From Firmicutes bacterium HGW-Firmicutes-9 (GTDB lineage: Bacteria; Bacillota; Clostridia; Christensenellales; CAG-138): a stretch of 64,000 nt of DNA. Under the pieces are notes generated by a model. The model saw nothing but the letters and a program-made list of their open reading frames with translations. It ran no database searches and was not told the DNA's origin. Where the stretch lies: NCBI GenBank assembly GCA_002841395.1, contig PGZM01000001.1, positions 643,249 through 707,248 of the forward strand, given 5' to 3'. Below, piece after piece: positions 23,597-32,486 of the stretch. A program made the position numbers and the translations under genes. How positions within the stretch are numbered: the stretch's first letter is position 1; every line of letters starts with the position of its first letter.

Positions 23597-25402
23597 ATGG
23601 AACGGAACAAAACTTTGGATCAAACAGCCTTCAACCGCCTGCTTGCCCGCGTGGAGAAACCCGCGCGCTACATCGGCGGAGAGTATAACAGCATCGTCAA
23701 GCAAGAGGCGGACATCCGCTTTGCGCTTTTATTCCCGGATGTATACGAAATCGGCATGTCGCACCTCGGCTCGCGGATTCTATATCACGCGCTCAACAGC
23801 GTGGAGGGCGTCGCATGCGAGCGCGCGTTTGCGCCCTGGCCGGATATGGAGCAGGTGCTCACAGAGGAGCATATCCCGCTCTTTTCGCTCGAAACGCGGC
23901 GTCCGCTCAAAGAGTTTGACATCATAGGGTTCGCTCTTCTCTACGAGATGTGCTATACCAATATTCTTCAAATGCTCGATCTTTCGGGCATCCCGCTGCT
24001 CGCCAAAGACCGCAGCGAGACCGATCCGCTGGTCATCTGCGGCGGCCCCTGCACCTGCAACCCCACGCCTGTCGCGGCGTTTATGGACGCGGTGCTCATC
24101 GGCGACGGTGAGGACATGACGCCGGAGGTCACGCTTGCTGTATTGAACGCAAAGCGCGCGGGCAAGAGCAAAGCAGAGCTGCTCAAAGAACTTTCGACCA
24201 TTCGCGGCGTATACGTGCCGTCTTTAAAAACAGATGAAACCTGCGTTGTGCGCCGCATCGTCAAAGATCTGGACGCAGCCGTGTTTACTGGCAAGCCGAT
24301 CGTGCCATATCTTGGCATCGTGCATGACCGCGTCGCGCTGGAAGTCATGCGCGGCTGCACACGCGGCTGCCGTTTCTGCCAGGCGGGGTATATCTATCGC
24401 CCGATTCGCGAACGCAAGAGTGAAACGCTCATGGAGCTCGCGCGGCAGCAGATCGCCTGCACCGGTTATGATGAAGTATCTCTTTTGAGCTTGAGCACAG
24501 GAGATTATTCCGAAGTGCACAAGCTCGTGCCCGAAATCATCCGCGAGATGGAAGCGGGCAAAGTCTCTGTTTCTCTGCCGTCGCTTCGCGTGGACAGTGA
24601 ACTCGCGAGCGACCTGAAAGTTATGCAGACCGTCCGCAAGGCGGGACTGACCTTCGCACCGGAAGCCGGCACACAGCGCCTGCGCGATGTGATCAACAAA
24701 AACGTCACGGAAGAAGACATTCTCCGTGCCACGCAGGACGCGTTCGCGGCAGGCTGGAGCAGCGTCAAGCTGTATTTTATGATCGGACTGCCGACCGAGA
24801 CCGACGAAGACATCCTCGGCATCGCGCAGCTCGCGCGCAAGGTCAGCTGGCAGTTTTATCAGCTGCCGAAAGAGCAGCGCGGCAAGGGCCTGCGGCTCAA
24901 CGTCAGCGTCTCAACATTCGTGCCGAAACCGTTTACCGCGTTCCAGTGGTATGGTCAGATTTCTCCGGACGAGATTCGCAGAAAGCAGGAACTGCTCCGA
25001 ACCGCGATGAAAGGCATCCGCGGCGCGGAACTCAACTGCCATTATTCACTGCTCTCCGTGCTGGAGGCCGCATTTTCCCGCGGAGATGAAAAACTTTCTG
25101 ATGTGCTCCTTCGCGCTTACCAGCTTGGATGCCGGTTCGATTCCTGGTCAGAGCATTTCAAAAGCAGCGCGTGGGCGCAGGCGTTTGCGGACTGCGGATT
25201 GAGCGAGCAGGAATATGCACAGCGAGAATATGCGCTGGACGATCCGCTCCCGTGGGATTTCGTCGATATGCTGGTGACCAAGGCGTATCTAAAGCGCGAA
25301 TACAAGCGGGCGATTAACGGCGAAACCACACCGGACTGCCGCGACAATTGCCATGGATGCTTTGGAGCGCGCTATGAAACCGACTGCAGGATGCAGGGAT
25401 AA
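23597..25402 (+). CDS. TIGR03960-family B12-binding-like radical SAM protein
   Basis: 601 residues. Residues about 40-200 form a cobalamin-binding-like domain, and the radical SAM cluster motif is CTRGCRFCQAGY (CxxxCxxC, about residues 255-266). A cysteine-rich end, CRDNCHGCFGARYETDC, may hold another metal. The family is always next to a DUF2344 protein and RNase G in Firmicutes, as here; the reaction is not known but a tRNA or rRNA modification has been proposed. The ATG at 23597 has only AAGG immediately ahead of it, with no better in-frame start. Confidence 0.93.
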   Translation: MERNKTLDQTAFNRLLARVEKPARYIGGEYNSIVKQEADIRFALLFPDVYEIGMSHLGSRILYHALNSVEGVACERAFAPWPDMEQVLTEEHIPLFSLETRRPLKEFDIIGFALLYEMCYTNILQMLDLSGIPLLAKDRSETDPLVICGGPCTCNPTPVAAFMDAVLIGDGEDMTPEVTLAVLNAKRAGKSKAELLKELSTIRGVYVPSLKTDETCVVRRIVKDLDAAVFTGKPIVPYLGIVHDRVALEVMRGCTRGCRFCQAGYIYRPIRERKSETLMELARQQIACTGYDEVSLLSLSTGDYSEVHKLVPEIIREMEAGKVSVSLPSLRVDSELASDLKVMQTVRKAGLTFAPEAGTQRLRDVINKNVTEEDILRATQDAFAAGWSSVKLYFMIGLPTETDEDILGIAQLARKVSWQFYQLPKEQRGKGLRLNVSVSTFVPKPFTAFQWYGQISPDEIRRKQELLRTAMKGIRGAELNCHYSLLSVLEAAFSRGDEKLSDVLLRAYQLGCRFDSWSEHFKSSAWAQAFADCGLSEQEYAQREYALDDPLPWDFVDMLVTKAYLKREYKRAINGETTPDCRDNCHGCFGARYETDCRMQG

Positions 25403-25423
25403 GAGACAGCTTTGGAGCACACG

Positions 25424-26107
25424 ATGAAATTGATTGCCAAATACCACAAAGGAAACGAGATCGCGATGATCTCGCATCTGGACATTCAGCGCACACTGCA
25501 GCGCACGTTTCGCAGAGCGAATCTGCCGCTGTTGTACTCCAATGGCTTCAACCCGCATCCGCAGTTTTCGTTTGCGACAGCCGCGGCAACGGGGATGGGG
25601 AGCGATTGCGAGTGGTTTGAGGTGCAGCTCTCCGAAGAGATTGATCCAAAGGAGTTTATGCGCCGCGCGAACGAGGTGATGCCGAACGGCATGCGCATCT
25701 CGGATGCGTTTGCAGCCCCGGAAGGATTCGGATCGCTCTCTGCAAAGCTTCGCGCTGCGGAATATCGCGTTACCATTCATTTTGAAGAGGCGGCTTCGCA
25801 GGAGAAGCTGACTCAAACGCTCGAAGACATGCTTTCGGGCGAAATCATCATACAAAAACGGACGAAGGGCGGAATCCGCCCCGTAGACATGCGTCCGTAT
25901 ATCCTGCGGGTTTCCGTGGAGCAGGTCGAGGGCGAACAAGCTGCCCTCCTCGTTCTAGGCAAGCTGCAAGCCGATGGCGGGCTGCGGGTCGATGCGATCA
26001 TCGACGCGCTGCTCGAACGTTTGGATGCGCATGGTGCGTACGAAATCCACCGTACGAACATGTTTTTTGCCGAAGATGGCCTGTTGCCGCATCTGCCTGC
26101 GGAATAG
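25424..26107 (+). CDS. TIGR03936 / DUF2344 radical SAM-associated protein
   Basis: 227 residues from ATG 25424 behind GGAG at six bases; a TTG at 25412 is in frame but ribosome-site evidence favours the ATG. The conserved start is KLIAKYHKGNEIAMISHLDIQRTLQRTFRRANLPLLYSNGFNPHP, characteristic of DUF2344. The protein is presumed to help its upstream radical SAM partner; in some bacteria the two are fused. It ends 16 bases before the RNase G gene. Confidence 0.93.
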   Translation: MKLIAKYHKGNEIAMISHLDIQRTLQRTFRRANLPLLYSNGFNPHPQFSFATAAATGMGSDCEWFEVQLSEEIDPKEFMRRANEVMPNGMRISDAFAAPEGFGSLSAKLRAAEYRVTIHFEEAASQEKLTQTLEDMLSGEIIIQKRTKGGIRPVDMRPYILRVSVEQVEGEQAALLVLGKLQADGGLRVDAIIDALLERLDAHGAYEIHRTNMFFAEDGLLPHLPAE

Positions 26108-26123
26108 GAAAGAGAAGGGAAAA

Positions 26124-27635
26124 ATGAATAAGGAAATCCTGGTGGACGCAAGCGGCGTGGCAACCCGCGTCGCGGTCGTCGAGGATGGCTCGCCCGTCGA
26201 GCTCTATGTGGAGCAGGAAGGATCCGAGCGTCTCGTCGGCAACATCTACAACGGAAGGGTGCAGAATGTTTTGCCCGGCATGCAGGCCGCGTTTATCGAC
26301 ATCGGACTCGAGCGCAACGCCTTCCTCTACGCAGGGGATATTGTGCTCTCGGACGATCCCGACGACATGATCGAGCAGATGCCGGAGGCAAAGAACATCC
26401 GTGACATGCTCAAGCCCGGCCAAACCATCATGGTGCAGGTCGCAAAAGACCCGGTCGGCACCAAAGGCGCGCGCGTGACCACGCATATTACGCTCGCGGG
26501 TCGCACGCTGGTACTCATGCCGACGATGGATTATGTCGGCGTTTCCCGCCGTATTGACAAAGACGAAGAGCGGCAACGGCTCAGAAAAATTTTAACGGAG
26601 ATCAAACCCAAGTGTATGGGCGTGATCGTCCGCACCGCGTCGGCGGGCAAGACCAAGCAGGACTTCTCGGAAGACCTTGAGAGCATCGTTAACCTCTATG
26701 CGGAGGTCGAAAAGCGCGCCGCCGCGCAAAAAGCGCCCGCGCTGCTGCACGCAGAGCAGAGCCTGCTCTTCCGCACCGCGCGCGATCTGTTGATGAAAGA
26801 CATCGACCGCGTGTTTGTCAACGATACGGTGGCTTACGACAACCTGCGCGAGATTGCGGACGTGATGGCGCCGAAGCTCAAAGCGCGCATTTTACTCAAG
26901 GAGAGCGAAGCGTTATTTGATCGCTACGACACCGAGACCAAGATTGAGAAAGCGCTTGCCCGCAAGGTTTGGCTCAAGAGCGGCGGCTATGTCATCATCG
27001 ACCGCACGGAGGCGTTGACCTCCATCGACGTTAACTCCGGCAAGTTCGTCGGCAAAGATAATCTGGAGAAGACGATCACCGCGGTCAACTGCGAGGCGGC
27101 AAAAGAGATCGCAAAACAGTTACGGCTGCGCGACATCGGCGGCATCATCATCATCGATTTCATCGATATGGAGAAAGAAGCAAACCGTTCACTAGTGCTG
27201 ACCACGCTGAAAAACGCGCTGCGCGACGACCACACGCGCTCACACGTGTTCGGGTTTACGCATCTGGGTCTCGTCGAAATGACGCGTAAAAAGACCGGCA
27301 GAAGCATCTCCGACACGCTGCAGCAGATTTGCCCCTATTGCAACGGAGACGCAAAGGTGCTGGCGCCAGAAACGATGATCAACCGCATCCGCAAGCAGAC
27401 GGTGCAGGTGATCAAGGGCAGCAACAACAAGCGCATGCTGATTGAGGCGCATCCGGATGTGGTCGCCGCAATGGAACTCGCGGAGAAGAAGCACGGCTGC
27501 CTGTTCCCGGCGGAGGAAGGCGGCACTTATTATGTCCGTCCGAACGCTACGCTGCATATTGAAAAGTTTACGGTTCGTCCGCTTTCTGAGAAGAAAGTAC
27601 CCGAGGCGAAACGGGATTGCAAGATCATTCACTGA
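26124..27635 (+). CDS. rng: Ribonuclease E/G family endoribonuclease
   Basis: 503 residues from ATG 26124 (GAAGGG upstream), a typical RNase G length without the long RNase E tail. An S1 domain (about 38-130: GNIYNGRVQNVLPGMQAAFIDIGLERNAFLY) is followed by the DNase I-like catalytic core with the metal-binding aspartates in TSIDVNSGKF and IIIIDFIDME, and the zinc-link CPYCNG. It processes 5S and 16S rRNA ends and starts decay of some mRNAs. Last gene of the radical SAM operon. The next gene, rplU, has its own promoter. Confidence 0.95.
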   Translation: MNKEILVDASGVATRVAVVEDGSPVELYVEQEGSERLVGNIYNGRVQNVLPGMQAAFIDIGLERNAFLYAGDIVLSDDPDDMIEQMPEAKNIRDMLKPGQTIMVQVAKDPVGTKGARVTTHITLAGRTLVLMPTMDYVGVSRRIDKDEERQRLRKILTEIKPKCMGVIVRTASAGKTKQDFSEDLESIVNLYAEVEKRAAAQKAPALLHAEQSLLFRTARDLLMKDIDRVFVNDTVAYDNLREIADVMAPKLKARILLKESEALFDRYDTETKIEKALARKVWLKSGGYVIIDRTEALTSIDVNSGKFVGKDNLEKTITAVNCEAAKEIAKQLRLRDIGGIIIIDFIDMEKEANRSLVLTTLKNALRDDHTRSHVFGFTHLGLVEMTRKKTGRSISDTLQQICPYCNGDAKVLAPETMINRIRKQTVQVIKGSNNKRMLIEAHPDVVAAMELAEKKHGCLFPAEEGGTYYVRPNATLHIEKFTVRPLSEKKVPEAKRDCKIIH

Positions 27636-27671
27636 GGCGTGAAATACCGCGAAACACGGCAGTTTTTCTCG

Positions 27672-27700
27672 TTGACACGGGTCATGCGCTGTGATATGAT
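27672..27700 (+). promoter_or_regulatory. SigA-type promoter of the rplU-prp-rpmA operon
   Basis: TTGACA (27672-27677) and TATGAT (27695-27700) with 17-bp spacing; the start would be about 27707, immediately ahead of the L21 leader. Confidence 0.9.
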
Positions 27701-27706
27701 CTTTCG

Positions 27707-27785
27707 GTGAGCCGCTCCGGGGCGGTATAAGCGCGCGGTTTTTCCGCGCCACCGCGGTTGGGCGAGTCTGGTATGAGGAGGTGCA
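27707..27785 (+). ncRNA. Ribosomal protein L21 leader (candidate)
   Basis: Between the promoter and rplU lies a GC-rich structured segment: GCCGC...GCGGT, GCGCGCGG-TTTTT-CCGCGC, and then GCGGTTGGGCGAGTCTGGTATGAGGAGG ending in the Shine-Dalgarno. Position, size and hairpin layout fit the Firmicutes L21 leader, where L21 is thought to bind its own message. The ribosome site lies at its end, so translation control is likely. Confidence 0.65.
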
Positions 27786-27791
27786 GTTATC

Positions 27792-28097
27792 GTGTATGCA
27801 ATCATTCAAACCGGTGGTAAGCAGTATAAGGTAGAAGCAGGCGACCAGATTCTGGTTGAATTGCTCGACGCCAATGTGAACGCCGAAGTCGAATTTGAAA
27901 CGTTGCTCGTTGCGGATGACAGTGGCGTCAAGGTGGGTAAGCCCGTCTTGAGCGGTGTCGTGGTTCGCGGCAAAGTACTCGAACACGGCAAAGGCAAAAA
28001 GGTCGTCGTTTTCAAGTATAAGCCGAAGAAGGACTCCCGCACAAAGCGCGGCCATCGTCAGCCGTACACCAAAGTCGAGATTCTCTCGATCGGGTAA
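27792..28097 (+). CDS. rplU: 50S ribosomal protein L21
   Basis: 101 residues, standard length. The opening [18 protein letters not shown] and the end [28 protein letters not shown] are L21 signatures. The start is GTG at 27792, ten bases after AGGAGG (27776-27781). First gene of the L21-Prp-L27 operon. Confidence 0.98.
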   Translation: MYAIIQTGGKQYKVEAGDQILVELLDANVNAEVEFETLLVADDSGVKVGKPVLSGVVVRGKVLEHGKGKKVVVFKYKPKKDSRTKRGHRQPYTKVEILSIG

Positions 28098-28103
28098 GGC
28101 GCT

Positions 28104-28448
28104 ATGGTAACCGTAACGATGCTTCAACAGGGCGGACGTACCGTCGGATTTACTTCGACCGGGCACGCGAACCAAGGCGAAGCGGGGGAGGACATCGTTT
28201 GCAGCGCGATTTCCGCGCTTACGCAGACATGTTGTCTGGGACTGGTCCAGGTCGTCGGACTGAAAGAAGGCGAGTCTCTCGCCGTCTCCATCGACGAAAC
28301 GGAAGGAATACACTGCGTTCTCGCGGACGATACGCGCGAGGAGCGGTTGGATCGGGCGGAGCTTTTATTCTTAACGATGGAAGCTGGATTACGCTCTATT
28401 CAAGAATCGTATCGAAAATCCCTTAAAATTCGACACAGGGAGGTGTAA
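28104..28448 (+). CDS. prp: Ribosomal-processing cysteine protease Prp
   Basis: 114 residues. The catalytic pair is visible as His in [24 protein letters not shown], with Cys ten to fifteen residues later in DIVCSAIS. Prp removes the N-terminal extension of L27, which is essential in Firmicutes that have one. It is placed between rplU and rpmA as expected and its substrate motif is present in the next gene. Confidence 0.95.
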   Translation: MVTVTMLQQGGRTVGFTSTGHANQGEAGEDIVCSAISALTQTCCLGLVQVVGLKEGESLAVSIDETEGIHCVLADDTREERLDRAELLFLTMEAGLRSIQESYRKSLKIRHREV

Positions 28449-28452
28449 CGAT

Positions 28453-28743
28453 ATGTTCAAGATGAATCTGCAGCTGTTTGCGCATAAAAAAGGCGTCGGT
28501 TCGTCCCGTAACGGCCGCGACAGCCATTCCAAGCGTCTCGGACCGAAGCGTGCGGACGGTCAGTTCGTGCTTGCGGGCAACATTCTCGTGCGTCAGCGCG
28601 GCACGCATTTCCATCCCGGCACCAACGTCGGCATCGGCAAGGACGATACGCTCTTTGCTACGGTCGATGGCGTTGTCCGCTTTGAAACCAAGCACCTTGG
28701 CAAAAAGCAAGTCAGCGTTTACGAGGTCGCCGCGGGCGAGTAA
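28453..28743 (+). CDS. rpmA: 50S ribosomal protein L27 with cleavable N-terminus
   Basis: 96 residues. The first nine residues, MFKMNLQLF, precede the mature start [15 protein letters not shown]; this is the Prp cleavage motif (MNLQ-x-F before AHKKG). The mature N-terminus reaches the peptidyl-transferase centre. The start at 28453 follows GGGAGG. A terminator ends the operon. Confidence 0.98.
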   Translation: MFKMNLQLFAHKKGVGSSRNGRDSHSKRLGPKRADGQFVLAGNILVRQRGTHFHPGTNVGIGKDDTLFATVDGVVRFETKHLGKKQVSVYEVAAGE

Positions 28744-28756
28744 TTACGTTTTTTCA

Positions 28757-28789
28757 AAAAGGCAGGCGATGCAGTTCGCCTGCTTTTTT
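28757..28789 (+). terminator. Rho-independent terminator of the rplU operon
   Basis: GCAGGCGA (28762-28769) pairs with TCGCCTGC (28776-28783), with A residues before and six T residues after. Confidence 0.9.
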
Positions 28790-28938
28790 CATATTCGCGC
28801 ATTACAATTCATGAAATTTTTCGTAAAAAAGGCACAAAGTATTTCCAACTTTTGCAGTACAATAGATATGTTGTCGCAAACCAGACACTTGTTGATTTGA
28901 TTTGCGGCGAACAACCGTTATTCGGAGGATTATTCTGC

Positions 28939-30822
28939 ATGATCACTAGGGACACCAAGGTTGGCGAACTGCTCAACAACCCGATTGCAAAAGACGTGCT
29001 CGCGCAACTGGTGCAGTATGCGGGCGTAAACGAAAAATTGATACTCAACCCCATCGTCAAGTCGCTCAAACTTTCGGCGATCCCGAAGTTTGCGGGCAAG
29101 GCGATGCCGGATGCGGACTACGTCATCGACGCCATGATCGATTTGTTCAATCAGGAGGCCGATACAAAGCCGCTGTCAAAATCCAATACACAGTACTGGT
29201 GGAAAGAAGCGGTTGTCTACCAGATCTATCCGCGCTCGTTTCAGGACGGAAATGGAGACGGCGTCGGCGATCTCAAGGGCATCATTCAGCGGCTCGACTA
29301 CCTAAAGGAACTCGGCGTGGACGCGATCTGGCTCTCGCCGATCTTTGACTCGCCCAACGACGACAACGGATATGACGTGCGCGACTATCGCGCTATCATG
29401 TCGGATTTCGGCACGATGGAAGACGCGGAGGAGCTGATCCGCCAGATGCATGCGCGCGGCATGCGATTGATCATCGACCTCGTGGTGAACCATACATCCG
29501 ACGAGCACGAGTGGTTCATCGACTCGGCGAACAACCCGCAGGGCAAATACGCGGATTATTACATCTGGCGCAAGCCGAAAAACGGCGGGCACCCGAACAA
29601 CTGGCACAGCTTCTTCTGCGGGCCTGCCTGGGAGAAGGTAGACACGCGGGATGAAGAATACCTGCACCTGTTTTCGAAAAAGCAGCCCGACCTGAACTGG
29701 GAGAACCCGAAGGTGCGGGACGAGGTCTGCGATATCATCGATTTCTGGCGTGAGAAGGGCGTGGACGGCTTCCGCCTCGACGTCATCAACTACATCAGCA
29801 AGACGTCTCTCGACGACGGGAGCGAGACGCTGGGCGCGCTGCTGCAGTTCAGCGGCATCGAGCACTACTTCTACGGCAAACGCCTGCACGAGTACCTGCA
29901 CGAGCTTAAGCGTCGCGCATTTGGCGACGCGTTCACCGTCGGCGAGACGCCGGGCACAGGCCCCGAGATGAACAAGCTGCTGACAGCCGATGAGCGGGAG
30001 GAGCTGAACACAGTATTCAGCTTCGACCACCTGGAAAATCTCGGAAAGAACCGCTTTGACGACTATCGCTACAACCTCAACCACCTGAAGAAGATCTTCA
30101 GCCGGTTGGAGGGCGATTACGCGGATTACGCTTGGCCGAGCATTTTTATCGAGAATCACGACAATCCTCGCATGGTCAGCAAGATCAACCCCAATGAAGA
30201 GTACCGCGACATCATCGCAAAGCTTCTTGCGGTCGTGCTGCTCACCGCACGCGGCACGGTCTTCCTCTATCAGGGACAGGAACTCGGCGCGGTAAACGTC
30301 GAGTTTCACGATATGTCCGAGATGCGTGATATCGAGAGCATCAACAAGTACAACGACCTGATCGCCTGCGGCAAAACGCCGGAGCAGGCCTGGCACACGG
30401 TGCTTGTCGGCTCGCGCGATCACAGTCGCACTCCAATGCAATGGACGAACGACGTCTACGCGGGCTTTTCAGAACACGAGCCGTGGATTCGCGTGGGTGA
30501 TAAAGACACATGCAACGTTTCTCAGCAGCTGGAGGAAGAGACTTCCGTCCTGCGCGCGTATCAGTCTCTGATTCGTTTGAGAAAGGATCATCCGGCGCTG
30601 GTCTACGGCACCTTTGAACCGCACGAAGCTGCCAAGGACGACGTGTTCTGCTACTATCGGGACGACGGTAACGAGAGATTCTATATTGAAATCAACCTGA
30701 GTGAGAAAACGATCAAGCAGCCAGTCGTCAAGGGCGAGATGGAGCTTGTCTACTCCAACTACATGGCGCAGGGCGACGGTCTACAACCGTATGAGGCGAA
30801 CATCTACCGCGTGGTGAAGTAA
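28939..30822 (+). CDS. GH13 alpha-glucosidase / oligo-1,6-glucosidase with extra N-terminal domain
   Basis: 627 residues from ATG 28939 (GGAGG ten bases upstream); an ATG at 28852 is in frame but has no ribosome site. The catalytic barrel begins near residue 85 (YWWKEAVVYQIYPRSFQDGNGDGVGDLKG). The nucleophile aspartate is in GVDGFRLDVIN, the acid/base glutamate in TVGETPG and the third carboxylate in IENHDNPR, as in GH13 subfamily 31-like exo-glucosidases and trehalose-6-phosphate hydrolases. No signal peptide, so it acts in the cytoplasm. The N-terminal 70 residues (ITRDTKVGELLNNPIAKDVL...) are a helical piece not found in the usual 550-residue enzymes. No sugar transporter is adjacent. Confidence 0.9.
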   Translation: MITRDTKVGELLNNPIAKDVLAQLVQYAGVNEKLILNPIVKSLKLSAIPKFAGKAMPDADYVIDAMIDLFNQEADTKPLSKSNTQYWWKEAVVYQIYPRSFQDGNGDGVGDLKGIIQRLDYLKELGVDAIWLSPIFDSPNDDNGYDVRDYRAIMSDFGTMEDAEELIRQMHARGMRLIIDLVVNHTSDEHEWFIDSANNPQGKYADYYIWRKPKNGGHPNNWHSFFCGPAWEKVDTRDEEYLHLFSKKQPDLNWENPKVRDEVCDIIDFWREKGVDGFRLDVINYISKTSLDDGSETLGALLQFSGIEHYFYGKRLHEYLHELKRRAFGDAFTVGETPGTGPEMNKLLTADEREELNTVFSFDHLENLGKNRFDDYRYNLNHLKKIFSRLEGDYADYAWPSIFIENHDNPRMVSKINPNEEYRDIIAKLLAVVLLTARGTVFLYQGQELGAVNVEFHDMSEMRDIESINKYNDLIACGKTPEQAWHTVLVGSRDHSRTPMQWTNDVYAGFSEHEPWIRVGDKDTCNVSQQLEEETSVLRAYQSLIRLRKDHPALVYGTFEPHEAAKDDVFCYYRDDGNERFYIEINLSEKTIKQPVVKGEMELVYSNYMAQGDGLQPYEANIYRVVK

Positions 30823-30847
30823 TCGCACGCAATGTAACGTTTTCGTG

Positions 30848-30885
30848 AATTGGGCGGGAGGCGGCTTGTCTTCCCGCCCAATTTT
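30848..30885 (+). terminator. Terminator after the GH13 gene
   Basis: AATTGGGCGGGA and TCCCGCCCAATT form a 12-pair stem with a 12-base loop, followed by TT and GAC. The large loop and short T run make it less certain than the others. Confidence 0.7.
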
Positions 30886-30981
30886 GACTACACTCAGGTT
30901 TAGGGATTCATACCGACGAACAGTTCAACGATGATAGACACCACTCTCGCAGCAACAGGCGATGAGTTGAAAAGAGGACTT

Positions 30982-32421
30982 ATGAGAAAACGTATCACGC
31001 TCGTTTTGATGATTTTGATTGCGCTGTGCGCGTCCGTACTGCCGGTTTCTTCCGCGCGGGCGCTGACGCTGACCACGGGAATCATCAATGCGGACGATGT
31101 CGCGATGCGGAAAACCGCGAGTGCGGGCGGCGGCGTTGTAACGCGGCTGGACGAAGGCACCGTGGTGAAAATCCTCGAGAGCAACGTCAACGCCGAGTGG
31201 TATAAGGTAGAAGCGGGCACGCGAACGGGCTACGTCAGCCGGCTCTATGTCGATATCGACGCGTCGCTACCTTCCTATCAGATGGATTATACGGGCACGA
31301 TCTATAACGTCAATCAGGACGTCAACGTGCGCGCAGAGCCTTCGCTTAAGGGCAAGAAACTCGGCAAAGCGAACAAAGGAGATACCTTCAAAGTCGTGCA
31401 GGCATATGCCAACGGCGCGTGGCACCAGATTGAGTTCAATGGTGCAGTCGGTTATGTGAGTGCAAACTATATGCTGCTCAAAGCGACGGTTAACAACGAC
31501 GTGCTCAGTAGCATCGAAGTCACGGGCGGGACGCTTTCTCCCGCGTTTTCTCCTTCTGAATATGGATATGTGCTGACCGCGACGCAGGGCGAGGTGGACA
31601 TCAACGCCATCGCGAACAGCGGCGTGCGGGTAAGCATCGGCAACACCGGCATCCCGACCGCAAAATACACGATCAAGTCCGGCAATAGCAAGACCATCCG
31701 TATTTCCGTGGGTGGCGTGGTGAAATACTCGATCTATCTCGTGCGCGATGTGCTGACAGTCGGCACCTGGAACATCAAGCGCGGCAACGATAACCCCGAA
31801 CTGCAGGGCTGGCTGATTGCGGCGCAGCGTCCGGATATCCTCGGTGTGCAGGAAGTGTATATCAACACGAAGGAAGGCAAGAACAATCTGCTCTCCGTCC
31901 GCACGAAGAACGCGCAGTATATGGCGTTTGCCGAGACGATCAAGTACCCCTCCGGCGGCCAGTACGGCATCGGCCAGATCTCCAAGTTCAAACCCGAGAA
32001 TGAGCAGGTGACGCTGCTTACCAGCGAAACCAAGGAGCAGCGCTGTCTGCAAAAGGTCGAGTATGTCATCGACGGGAAGCGTGTCTCCGTTTACAACACA
32101 CATTTTTCCTATGAGTCCGCAAGCCTCCGCAAGAAGCAGTTTGCCGAGGTGCTGAAGATTATGAACGCGGACAAGAACGAGTACAAGATACTCACCGGCG
32201 ACTTTAACGCGGAAGAGAGCGAGTTCTCGTCGTTTACGAGAAACTACCGCATCGTGAACACAAGCGCGACGAAGTTCTACAACTATTCCAACAAGCGGAT
32301 TTCGATGTCGCAGATCGACAATATCATTGTTTCAAAGAACATCACCGTGCTCAACGCGCGTGCGATCCCGACCAAGTATTCCGATCATTATCCGCTGTTT
32401 GCGTTCCTGTCGTTGGACTAA
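30982..32421 (+). CDS. Secreted SH3b - cadherin-like - endonuclease/exonuclease/phosphatase protein
   Basis: 479 residues from ATG 30982 (AGAGGA upstream); signal peptide at 1-28 ending near SSARA. Domains: two bacterial SH3 repeats (about 33-100 and 103-170; VAMRKTASAGGGVV and VNVRAEPSLKGKKLG), a cadherin-like beta-sandwich (about 175-255; LSSIEVTGGTLSPAFSPSEYGY), and an EEP catalytic domain (about 259-479) with all usual motifs: TWNIKRG, LGVQEVY, YNTHFSY, LTGDFNAEE, QIDNII and SDHYPLF. The fold covers DNase I, sphingomyelinase and phosphatases; the target here is unknown. Wall attachment through SH3b is likely. Monocistronic. Confidence 0.9.
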   Translation: MRKRITLVLMILIALCASVLPVSSARALTLTTGIINADDVAMRKTASAGGGVVTRLDEGTVVKILESNVNAEWYKVEAGTRTGYVSRLYVDIDASLPSYQMDYTGTIYNVNQDVNVRAEPSLKGKKLGKANKGDTFKVVQAYANGAWHQIEFNGAVGYVSANYMLLKATVNNDVLSSIEVTGGTLSPAFSPSEYGYVLTATQGEVDINAIANSGVRVSIGNTGIPTAKYTIKSGNSKTIRISVGGVVKYSIYLVRDVLTVGTWNIKRGNDNPELQGWLIAAQRPDILGVQEVYINTKEGKNNLLSVRTKNAQYMAFAETIKYPSGGQYGIGQISKFKPENEQVTLLTSETKEQRCLQKVEYVIDGKRVSVYNTHFSYESASLRKKQFAEVLKIMNADKNEYKILTGDFNAEESEFSSFTRNYRIVNTSATKFYNYSNKRISMSQIDNIIVSKNITVLNARAIPTKYSDHYPLFAFLSLD

Positions 32422-32440
32422 GTAAGTATCAACTCACACA

Positions 32441-32468
32441 AAAAGCTCCGCTTTGGCGGAGCTTTTTT
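32441..32468. terminator. Bidirectional terminator after the EEP gene
   Basis: AAAAGCTCCGC and GCGGAGCTTTT pair around a three- to four-base loop with T run; the convergent lipoprotein gene ends at 32487. Confidence 0.92.
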
Positions 32469-32486
32469 ATGTGATGAGAAAGAATC

